6,731 bases of DNA from Candidatus Sulfotelmatobacter sp. (GTDB taxonomy: Bacteria; Acidobacteriota; Terriglobia; Terriglobales; Acidobacteriaceae), in the NCBI GenBank assembly GCA_030037575.1, contig JASHRB010000280.1, forward strand, positions 1 to 6,731, given 5' to 3'. The translations under genes and the position numbers were made by a program. Positions 1 through 5,454 of the stretch are shown one piece after another (positions within the stretch are counted from its first letter, which is position 1; the number at the start of each line of letters is the position of its first letter). Under the pieces are notes generated by a model, which was not told the origin of the DNA, did no database searches, and saw nothing but the letters and a program-made list of their open reading frames with translations.

Positions 1-266
1 AGAAGGTGGCGCTGCCGGCACGGGGACGGCTCTCGGCCAAGCGGGCCGAGCAGCAGAAGCAGCGCTGGTTCCGCCGCGCACTGCGCTGGCGGGCCGGGAT
101 TGAAGCCACCATCAGCACCTTGAAACACCCCTTCTCGATGGCGCGAGCTACCTATAAAGGAGGGCGTGGCTTCGAGCGCTATGTGGGATGGTGTGTCATA
201 ACTAAGAATCTATTTTCCATCGCTCGCTATCAACAGCGTCGGAGAGACCATGACCAAGTCAGTTGA
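1..266 (+). CDS. Transposase, C-terminal fragment (partial at left edge)
   Basis: The reading frame is open from the left edge (codons in phase with position 3) to a TGA at 264-266, so this is the last 88 or so residues of a longer protein. A GTG at 6 is only an internal codon. The fragment is very basic. Its pattern of an Arg-rich stretch, then GIEATISTLKHPFSMARATY, KGGRGFERYVGW and KNLFSIAR resembles the C-terminus of DDE transposases of the IS5/IS1182/ISNCY type. In those, the glutamate in 'xxE(A)xIxxLK' is usually the third catalytic acid, followed by the 'R..YKG..G' and 'VGW.VI..NL..IAR' helices. The family within this group is not certain, with ISNCY as my best guess. The first two catalytic aspartates would lie left of the window, so I cannot tell whether the element is intact. 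The stop is overlapped by the next gene. Confidence 0.75.
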   Translation, partial: KVALPARGRLSAKRAEQQKQRWFRRALRWRAGIEATISTLKHPFSMARATYKGGRGFERYVGWCVITKNLFSIARYQQRRRDHDQVS

Positions 267-594
267 GGGCACAGCCCAACGGCGCAAGCTGCTGGGCGAG
301 ATCGAACGTCTGGCCGAGATCGCTGTCTTTGGAACGCTGTCGGAAACCTACCGCACCTGTGGACGAGCCGGCTGCCATTGTCAGGGCGACGGACCCAAGC
401 ATGGTCCGCATCTGAACGTGAGTTACCGCGGGGAGAAAGGCAAGACCACGGGCTACTATGTTCCCAAGGCGGCCGAGGAGGCCACGCGAGATGGAGTCGC
501 CGCTTGGCAACAAATGCAACAATGCTTGCGCGAACTGGCAGAGCTCAATAAGGAGCGCAATCTGCAGCGTGCACGGGAGGACGATTCGCAATGA
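250..594 (+). CDS. DUF6788-like small protein, transposase partner
   Basis: This is a 114-residue protein. The ATG at 250 lies 17 nt inside the end of the transposase frame and is preceded by a GGAGAG ribosome site at 240-245, so the two genes are probably translationally coupled. Near its middle it carries the pattern TCGRAGCHC (C37, C42, C44) followed by HGPHLNVSYR and GKTTGYYVP. This matches small proteins, annotated DUF6788 to my knowledge, that sit beside transposases or their relics. The cysteines plus H51/H54 could bind a metal, which is inference. Residues 76-110 are highly charged and Leu-rich and probably form a helix or short coiled coil. No biochemical role is established that I know of. 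The length is ordinary for the family and there is no sign of disruption. Confidence 0.65.
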   Translation: MTKSVEGTAQRRKLLGEIERLAEIAVFGTLSETYRTCGRAGCHCQGDGPKHGPHLNVSYRGEKGKTTGYYVPKAAEEATRDGVAAWQQMQQCLRELAELNKERNLQRAREDDSQ

Positions 595-882
595 CATCTT
601 GGTTTCGTCTAACTCTCTGCTTGGCGTTATTGTGTCTGTTACTCCACCTTACTCAGCCCGCCGACCTTAATCACCAGTTACAGATTGTCGGCTGGGGATC
701 ATGGTTCGATCGAGGGAGAGAACCCGCACCCGACGCGCACACCGTTTCGGCTGTCAGAAGCATGGAATTTCGGGCTCGCGCTGGACCTCGGCAATCTCTC
801 GTCGCCTCTACGTTGACTGCGGGAAATAGTGGTCCACCCGGCTGGGAGACGCATGGGCCATCGGCACCGGTTGGACCTTGGC

Positions 883-915
883 GAGTTGCCGGTCAAGCGG
901 TCAAGCCGGCAACTC
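883..915. repeat. Perfect 10-bp inverted repeat with 13-nt loop
   Basis: GAGTTGCCGG at 883-892 is matched exactly by its reverse complement CCGGCAACTC at 906-915. The 13-base loop is itself a direct repeat, TCAAG-CGG-TCAAG. No T-run follows on either strand, so it is not an obvious intrinsic terminator. It may be a binding site, an IS-end structure or an mRNA hairpin. Confidence 0.75.
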
Positions 916-1076
916 AACCAACCCCCCTCGAGCACGCTTCAGCACGAAAATACTGGCTCAAACCACCAATTTTTGAAACTTCGGCGTTTCGCAACAGCCT
1001 TGAGCTAGTAAAAATCGCTGGAATTTCTTATGGTTACATAATCGTTACATGGATTTTTCCGTGCGCGCACCACCCG

Positions 1077-1100
1077 GTTATCGCCAAAAGGGGCGATGAC
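1077..1100. repeat. Hairpin, 9-bp stem with 6-nt loop
   Basis: GTTATCGCC (1077-1085) pairs with GGCGATGAC (1092-1100) with one G-T wobble around the loop AAAAGG. There is no adjacent T-tract on either side. It sits about 100 bases ahead of the toxin-antitoxin operon and could end upstream transcription or be incidental. Confidence 0.5.
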
Positions 1101-1160
1101 AAGCATATTTCCAGTGCGTAATGTCAAGCCCAGCAACTCTTACAGGCGGCAGGAATGGCA

Positions 1161-1190
1161 CTGGCAGTCCATACTTTACTCGCCTACAAT
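1161..1190 (+). promoter_or_regulatory. Probable promoter of the parDE-type operon
   Basis: TACAAT at 1185-1190 matches the -10 consensus at five of six bases. CTGGCA at 1161-1166, with an 18-bp spacer, matches the -35 at four of six. A start seven bases after the -10 would fall on the A of the antitoxin ATG at 1197, implying a leaderless mRNA. This fits the absence of a ribosome site in front of that ATG. Confidence 0.45.
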
Positions 1191-1196
1191 AGCGAC

Positions 1197-1421
1197 ATGG
1201 AAGTTTCTCTCGCACCCGACGTTGAAGCCAAGCTGAACCGCATCGCCTCCCAAGCGGGTAAGGGCCCAGATCAGATTGTGCGTGAGCTCGTTGTGAACTA
1301 TCTTGATCATGATGAATGGTTCAGGCAGGAAGTGGGGAAAGGGCTTGCTTCTCTTGACCAGGGTAAGTCCGTATCACATGAAGAAGTGCGCCGCCAGATG
1401 GAGCGAATTCTCGGCTCATAA
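1197..1421 (+). CDS. RHH antitoxin of a ParDE-type module
   Basis: This is a 74-residue acidic protein. The N-terminus (MEVSLAPDVEAKLNRIA, then GKGPDQIVRELVVNYL) reads as the beta-strand and two helices of a ribbon-helix-helix DNA-binding fold. The C-terminal part (WFRQEVGKGLASLDQGKSVS, then HEEVRRQMERIL) matches the tail with which ParD/CopG-like antitoxins wrap their toxin. By family it should neutralise the ParE protein encoded next and, with it, repress its own promoter. An upstream in-frame ATG at 1155 would add 14 residues unlike the fold, and it has an AGGCGG at 1144-1149. I prefer 1197 because the RHH strand begins there and a -10 box sits at the right distance for a leaderless start. 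The stop overlaps the toxin start by one base (TAATG). Confidence 0.85.
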   Translation: MEVSLAPDVEAKLNRIASQAGKGPDQIVRELVVNYLDHDEWFRQEVGKGLASLDQGKSVSHEEVRRQMERILGS

Positions 1422-1693
1422 TGAAGATCCGCTGGTCGCCTGAAGCTGCCGCCGATTTTGCAGGAATTGTTGAATATATCCACAAAGAAAATCGCTCAGC
1501 CAGTGATCGTGTGGCCCACGCCATTTACGATTCCGCTACATCGCTTGAATCCCTTCCCAATCGTGGCCGCCCAGGCAGAATCGATGGTACGCGCGAGCTC
1601 ATCTTGGCTCCGCTTCCATTCATACTCATTTATCGAGTGAAACGCGATGTGGAGATTGTGAGAGTGCTGCACGGCTCACAGCGCTGGCCATGA
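1421..1693 (+). CDS. RelE/ParE-family toxin
   Basis: This is a 90-residue basic protein of the normal length for ParE toxins. The hallmarks run in order: RWSPEAAADFAGIVEYI at the N-terminus, then RVAHAIYDSATSLESLPNRG, GRPGRIDGTRELILAPLPF, ILIYRV, and a C-terminal IVRVLHGSQRWP. This is the beta-sheet with two-helix hairpin layout of the RelE/ParE superfamily. The LHGSQRWP ending and the long helical hairpin point to ParE (gyrase poisons in the characterised cases) rather than ribosome-dependent RelE. The molecular target here is inferred from family only. It is co-transcribed with and translationally coupled to the antitoxin through the TAATG overlap. No frameshift or missing segment is visible, so the module looks functional. 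Confidence 0.88.
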   Translation: MKIRWSPEAAADFAGIVEYIHKENRSASDRVAHAIYDSATSLESLPNRGRPGRIDGTRELILAPLPFILIYRVKRDVEIVRVLHGSQRWP

Positions 1694-1932
1694 AACGCAT
1701 CATTGCTCGATGCTTGTGCGTTGGTTTCAACCAACACAACTCTTGCGCCCCGAACCGCGATTCACAGATTTGGCGTCCCTACAGATGACATTTTTGAACA
1801 CCTAATGGAAACAATATCGGAAGCAACACCGCTTTACGAACTGTGCGCGAGCGTTCTCACTATTTAGAACCAGTGGCATAAACCCATTCCCCGGGCCGTC
1901 ATGGGGGAATACCCCGAATTGTCGCGCCCCGC
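1694..1932. other. Intergenic region after the toxin operon
   Basis: No gene is supported here. At 1720-1735, 27 bases after the toxin stop, a small palindrome (GTTGGTT-TC-AACCAAC) could form a hairpin at the end of the operon mRNA, but no T-run follows. From 1886 onward the stretch merges into a cluster of GC-rich inverted repeats. The next ORF begins inside this cluster. Confidence 0.5.
1886..1915. repeat. Mutually exclusive short hairpins
   Basis: ATTCCCC (1886-1892) is the reverse complement of GGGGAAT (1904-1910). The same GGGG (1904-1907) can instead pair with CCCC (1912-1915) across an AATA loop. The two pairings cannot form together. They sit just upstream of the strong hairpin at 1921-1944. 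Confidence 0.45.
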
Positions 1933-1953
1933 ATGGGGCGCGACTTCGCTTTT
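1921..1953 (+). terminator. Strong GC hairpin with T-rich tail, possible terminator
   Basis: GTCGCGCCCC (1921-1930) and GGGGCGCGAC (1935-1944) form a perfect 10-bp stem on a GCAT tetraloop, followed by TTCGCTTTT (1945-1953). This resembles an intrinsic terminator with a broken T-tract and could end transcription from the toxin operon about 230 bases upstream. The first possible ATG of the next ORF lies in the loop, so it could also be a structure controlling that gene, or part of a transfer origin. Confidence 0.4.
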
Positions 1954-2541
1954 ACGGGTGCTGCCCATCGGCAACATTCGGAGCGGGCCCAGCAGAACAT
2001 GCTGGGCTATGTCCACGAACTGGAATCACGGCTCGCCGATCTGCCCAGCGAGATTGAAGCTGGCCTCGATCCGAAGCAAATTTCCAAGAAGCTTGGTGAA
2101 AGCCTGCGCCAGCACTTTCTCCGTTCGGGCGTGCAGGACACCGTGAGCGCGCTACAGACTACGAGCGCGGCTATGACGGGTGCACAGAAGGAACTCTATA
2201 CCGCTCTGCGCGCGCTGTCGGATTCGCATGGCGGTGTGGTCGCGCAAGTGGAGCGCGCCAACAATCGGATTGAGTATTCACTGGAGAGTCGGGCAAGAAC
2301 GATGGACGCGCTCCTGCACGAGTGGAAGAGCGATCTCTTGCGCATTTGGATTCCCCTGGTGGCCGGGGCTTGTATGCTGATCGGGCTGTTCGGTGGCATG
2401 GAGATACAGGGCTGCCGCGACGCGCCTTCGGTTACACCAACAACTACAGCGGCAGTGCCTACAACTCTGCCTCTGGCCCCTCAAGCCCCGGCAAAGATTC
2501 CCCAGACGCACCAAGGGACAAGAGTAAGGCACCAAAAATGA
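1933..2541 (+). CDS. Helical protein with one membrane segment, probably 5'-truncated
   Basis: I do not recognise a named family. The 202-codon ORF is largely helical (Leu/Ala/Gln/Glu-rich) from about residue 15 to 135. One hydrophobic segment follows at about 137-156 (IWIPLVAGACMLIGLFGGM) and then a Pro/Thr/Ala-rich tail (about 164-190). The first ATG (1933) sits in the loop of a strong hairpin and lacks a ribosome site, and the frame is closed by a TAA at 1879. The next ATG at 1999 (codon 23) has no good site either. The helical part starts abruptly, so I infer that this is the C-terminal part of a longer protein cut off by recombination near 1945. A long helical region anchored by one membrane helix recalls accessory proteins found with conjugation genes. 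The decayed relaxase about 2.3 kb downstream fits that, but the link is inference. Confidence 0.5.
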   Translation: MGRDFAFTGAAHRQHSERAQQNMLGYVHELESRLADLPSEIEAGLDPKQISKKLGESLRQHFLRSGVQDTVSALQTTSAAMTGAQKELYTALRALSDSHGGVVAQVERANNRIEYSLESRARTMDALLHEWKSDLLRIWIPLVAGACMLIGLFGGMEIQGCRDAPSVTPTTTAAVPTTLPLAPQAPAKIPQTHQGTRVRHQK

Positions 2542-2576
2542 ATAGCTTAGCTCGTCCGCATCCGCTGTTCCTTGAG

Positions 2577-2621
2577 TTGTCAACTCATAGGTTGACAACT
2601 CATAAACTGACAACTCATAAT
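2577..2621 (+). repeat. Three tandem 15-bp repeats before the ATPase gene
   Basis: There are three adjacent copies: TTGTCAACTCATAGG (2577-2591), TTGACAACTCATAAA (2592-2606) and CTGACAACTCATAAT (2607-2621). CAACTCATA is identical in all three. The first copy also forms a 7+1+7 palindrome with the bases before it (TGAGTTG-T-CAACTCA, 2573-2587). The array ends one base before the annotated ATG. Confidence 0.85.
2592..2621 (+). promoter_or_regulatory. Promoter-like hexamers inside the 15-bp repeats
   Basis: TTGACA (2592-2597) is a perfect -35 and CATAAT (2616-2621) a five-of-six -10, with an 18-bp spacer. The previous repeat gives a weaker pair, TTGTCA (2577-2582) and CATAAA (2601-2606), with the same spacing. 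Transcription from the better pair would start at about 2628, just after the ATG at 2623, which would favour the in-frame ATG at 2647 as the true start. Confidence 0.45.
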
Positions 2622-2622
2622 A

Positions 2623-4143
2623 ATGGCGCTTAAGCAAAGACTCCCAATGCCTGGTTCAACTATCAAACCTGATCCGTTTTACGACCGCACGGTCGAACTG
2701 GCGGCGCTTGATCGCGCTTGGAAACGCCATGGGAACGGTGGGCAAATGCTCCTTCTTTATGGCCGCAGGCGACTAGGCAAAACCTTCCTTCTCCAGCGTT
2801 ATTTCACGGCGGGAGCAACCGGCAATGAGCCAGCAAAGCCGCATTGCTACTATCTGGCCGAACAGTCCACGTCGGCAGCACAGCAGCTTACCCTGGCGCG
2901 CCAGTTGATTGCGGCGCTGCCCGCCGAGGGGGTCACGGCAGAGGAAATTGCAGCCTCCTGGAATGCACTTCTGCGCTACGCCTCACAGCAGGCGCAGGCA
3001 CGGAAAAAGGGCGCGGGCCGCTTCGCCCTGATCCTTGACGAATTCCCCTATCTGATCGCGCAGACTCCTGAGTTGCCCTCCATCCTGCAAGCGTGGTGGG
3101 ACCGCGAAGGGGTTCACACTCCCCTCTTCGTGGTTCTTTGCGGCTCGCAGCTCTCGGCCATGGCCGCGCTCGGCGAGGAAAGTGCGCCGCTCTTCGGGCG
3201 CTTCAATGCCGGAATCTTTCATCTCGATCCGCTTCAGTACGAAGATGTCGCCTGCTTCTATGCAAACAGCCCGCACTACGGCGTCGTTGAAAAGTTGCTT
3301 ATGTATGGTGTCTTTGGTGGAACGCCGCGTTACCACGCTCTGGTCGATCCGTCACGCCCACCCGCCGAGGAGATTGTCACACTGCTGATGCAGCCGCGCG
3401 CAATCCTTGAAAACGAAGTCCGTTTTCTCTTGGGCAGTGAACAAATCCGCGATCCTGCTCCCTACAACGCGATTCTCGCCGCGATTGCTGGCGGCGAAAC
3501 GAAATTCAACGGCATTCAACAGTTGATCGGCGTAGAGCGCGGGGCGCTTTCAAAGTCGTTGCGCACCCTTCTGGAGTTGGGTTGGATTCGACGCGAACTG
3601 CCTTTCGGCGAAAGCTCCGACCGCCGCGCACTGTACCGCGTTGCCGATCTGTTCCTGGCTTTCTGGTATCGCTTCGTCGCGCCGCTTGCCAGCGACTTGC
3701 AGTTTTCTGACCCTACCGCTGTGTACGCTGCCCACGTAGCACCTCGCCTAGCGGAATACATGGGCCGGTCGGTATTTGAGGAAATCTGCACCCAGTGGCT
3801 CCAACGCCATGCCAAGGAACGGCTCGGGCTAACCATTCGCCAGATGGCGCGCTACTGGAGCCGTGACGGTCGTACGGAAATCGATCTCATGGCGGAACTC
3901 GCTCACGGAACCTACCTCTTTGGTGAATGCAAATGGCGCGCTGATAGTGTAATGCGGTTGGGTGATCTGAGCGCCCTCCAAGCGAAGGTTGCCACCCTCC
4001 CAGAAGCTCGCTGGCGGAACAAGCCGAGCTACATTCTCTTCGCATTGGGCGGATTCTCTGCTGAACTGAAGCAGCTTGCTGCCGATCCTGCTGAACGGCT
4101 TTATCTCGCCGCAGAAGCCGATATGCTTAGCGGTAGCCGTTAA
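2623..4143 (+). CDS. AAA+ ATPase of the ATPase_2/DUF234 type
   Basis: This is an intact 506-residue protein. A P-loop ATPase domain (about 18-240) has Walker A GRRRLGKT (47-54, K53), Walker B FALILDE (134-140, D139/E140) and a sensor-like strand FVVLCGSQL (169-177). A winged-helix-like part follows (about 275-345, including the ALSKSLRTLLELGWI segment). The C-terminal DUF234-like domain (about 340-500) contains FEEICTQWL, TEID (D421) and FGECKW (E435, K437), a spacing like the D...ExK core of PD-(D/E)XK nucleases. By family this is an 'archaeal-type' STAND-related ATPase of unknown biological role, often in mobile DNA. Nuclease activity is inference. The start is uncertain: ATG 2623 has no ribosome site, and ATG 2647 (codon 9) would still keep the whole ATPase fold. 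It stands alone between the repeat-borne promoter and the FRG ORF 150 bases downstream. Confidence 0.9.
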   Translation: MALKQRLPMPGSTIKPDPFYDRTVELAALDRAWKRHGNGGQMLLLYGRRRLGKTFLLQRYFTAGATGNEPAKPHCYYLAEQSTSAAQQLTLARQLIAALPAEGVTAEEIAASWNALLRYASQQAQARKKGAGRFALILDEFPYLIAQTPELPSILQAWWDREGVHTPLFVVLCGSQLSAMAALGEESAPLFGRFNAGIFHLDPLQYEDVACFYANSPHYGVVEKLLMYGVFGGTPRYHALVDPSRPPAEEIVTLLMQPRAILENEVRFLLGSEQIRDPAPYNAILAAIAGGETKFNGIQQLIGVERGALSKSLRTLLELGWIRRELPFGESSDRRALYRVADLFLAFWYRFVAPLASDLQFSDPTAVYAAHVAPRLAEYMGRSVFEEICTQWLQRHAKERLGLTIRQMARYWSRDGRTEIDLMAELAHGTYLFGECKWRADSVMRLGDLSALQAKVATLPEARWRNKPSYILFALGGFSAELKQLAADPAERLYLAAEADMLSGSR

Positions 4144-4293
4144 ACTACGGGAAGCCACGCTCAATACCTTCAAGTCTTCAAGTAGGCTTTTGCAATGATC
4201 GACGCCTGGGGGGAAAACACCGCTGAGGTTTTGAACCGCATATGTCAGCACCGACAGATTGGTCCCAAAAACAAGAAACCGTGTTGGTAGAGT

Positions 4294-5454
4294 ATGAGGC
4301 AGAACCTGGATCCGGCTGGCCCCTCCTACGACACGCTTTTCAGCAAGCTGATTTGGACAGAAACGGCGAAATCGTGGGAGGATTTTCTGAAATGGATAGG
4401 GGAACTTCAGGGGTTATGGTGCTTCCGTGGCCAACGCGAATCCGCGTGGACGCTCCAAACCTCCCTTGATCGCGTTGTAAGAGTGAGCTTTGAAAATCTA
4501 AGAGTAAGCACGCCCCACGGTCGCTATTTCCTGTTGAGTGGTTCCAATCACCTCGACCGCCGCAACGTAGAGGGCGCGCTACTCTTTCGATTTAAGCAAC
4601 AAGCTCATCAATTCATCGCTCATACCCCTCCTGTCGATGACAAAGCCAGTTGGTTCGCGTTGATGCAGCACTACGGTACGCCTACTCGCCTTCTGGATTG
4701 GACCTCGTCACCATATGTCGCTCTCTACTTCGCAGTAGAGGAGAAACCCCAGGAAACAAATGATGAAAAGGAGAAGGATAAGGGAGAAAGGGATGACGGA
4801 TACTCAGCGGTTTGGGCGATTGACCTAGATACACACGAGAGTCTGGATCGCGAACAGCGCATGATTGCCATGGTCAACCATGGCATCGACCGATACGCGC
4901 GGCTTGGCGGTACATGTGAATTTCAGCCATCTGAACGTCTGCGCGATGAGCAAAAGCGCGTTGTGCAGCAGGTTCTTGATTCTCGTGATTTCGCCATCAA
5001 TTTGCGCGGGGCTGCCGGGACCGGCAAGACGGCGACGCTCCAGGAAATTGATCGCGGTCTGCGTGAGTCTGGCCGCGAAGTCACAGCGGTTGTGCCGACG
5101 CGCGGTGCGGTGGAGGAGCTGCAGAAGGTCGGCTTTCGCGATGCAATGACGGTCTCACGCCTGCTTGGAAACGAACCGGCGCAATCGGCGTTGCGTGGCA
5201 AGGTGCTGATCGTCGATGAGGCAGGAATGATCTCGGGGCGACAGATGGAAGGCGTGCTTCGGCTTGCCGAGCAACATATGGCACGCGTTGTCTTCTCGGG
5301 CGACACACGCCAGATTCAGAGTGTCGAGGCCTCCGACGCACTGCGCATTTTGGAGCGTGAATCGCAAATGAAGAGCGTTCCCCTGACCGGCGTACAGCCT
5401 CAGACTCACGCTCAGTATCGAGACGCCATTCAAACACTTCGCCAGGCTCCCTAA
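4294..5454 (+). CDS. Chimeric ORF: FRG domain joined to MobF relaxase helicase N-part
   Basis: This is a 386-residue ORF. Its start is bounded by an in-frame TAG at 4288-4290, leaving ATG 4294 with a weak GGTAGAG. Residues about 22-178 are an FRG domain: CFRGQRESAWTLQTSLDR (43-60), then HYGTPTRLLDW (126-136) and SPYVALYFAV (139-148). A charged linker (149-169) and SAVWAIDLD follow. FRG domains have no firmly established activity that I know of. From about residue 181 the sequence becomes the interdomain and helicase region of a conjugative relaxase: HESLDREQRMIAMVNHG, Walker A GAAGTGKT (239-246), Walker B VLIVDEAGM (304-312) and FSGDTRQIQSVEAS (334-347). It ends at a TAA (5452-5454), after which the same frame continues as relaxase sequence. 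A normal FRG protein continues past residue 178, so the fusion looks like a recombination scar. Whether the chimeric protein is made or active is unknown. Confidence 0.75.
   Translation: MRQNLDPAGPSYDTLFSKLIWTETAKSWEDFLKWIGELQGLWCFRGQRESAWTLQTSLDRVVRVSFENLRVSTPHGRYFLLSGSNHLDRRNVEGALLFRFKQQAHQFIAHTPPVDDKASWFALMQHYGTPTRLLDWTSSPYVALYFAVEEKPQETNDEKEKDKGERDDGYSAVWAIDLDTHESLDREQRMIAMVNHGIDRYARLGGTCEFQPSERLRDEQKRVVQQVLDSRDFAINLRGAAGTGKTATLQEIDRGLRESGREVTAVVPTRGAVEELQKVGFRDAMTVSRLLGNEPAQSALRGKVLIVDEAGMISGRQMEGVLRLAEQHMARVVFSGDTRQIQSVEASDALRILERESQMKSVPLTGVQPQTHAQYRDAIQTLRQAP

Larger units (their letters stand above)
595..1196. other. Gene-poor stretch, probably IS right flank and intergenic DNA
   Basis: No convincing gene is visible. 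An open frame at 591-1121 begins with an ATGA overlap on the preceding gene and an apolar start (LCLALLCLLLHL). The rest is low-information Pro/Ala/Ser-rich sequence with no family resemblance, so I do not call it. The stretch holds a 10-bp inverted repeat (883-915) and a 9-bp stem hairpin (1077-1100). It also holds a small GAAAC/GTTTC stem (975-990) in a 'tttttgaaacttcggcg' context that could lie near an IS end. Without the left IS terminus, which is outside the window, the right terminus cannot be fixed. The last part carries the toxin-antitoxin promoter. Confidence 0.5.

Noticed and set aside
591..1121. 176-codon + strand open frame with an apolar N-terminus resembling a signal peptide
   Set aside because: It has no recognisable family, uneven low-information composition, runs through the inverted repeat at 883-915, and has no ribosome site of its own. 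The ATGA overlap with the previous gene is probably chance.
2577..2621. Possible CRISPR array from the repeated CAACTCATA units
   Set aside because: The units are only 15 bp, directly adjacent without spacers, and no cas genes are present.
2278..2637. - strand open frame encoding a repeated YELS(T/V) stretch
   Set aside because: The peptide repeat is only the 15-bp DNA tandem repeat read on the other strand. The rest is low-quality sequence with many Cys and Arg, opposite a better + strand gene.
3829..4251. 140-codon - strand open frame
   Set aside because: It is antisense to the C-terminal domain of the ATPase gene, which shows clear family motifs.
4242..4469. 75-codon + strand open frame overlapping the FRG start
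   Set aside because: It is out of frame with the FRG domain, whose conserved motifs occur in the overlapping region. No family resemblance was seen.
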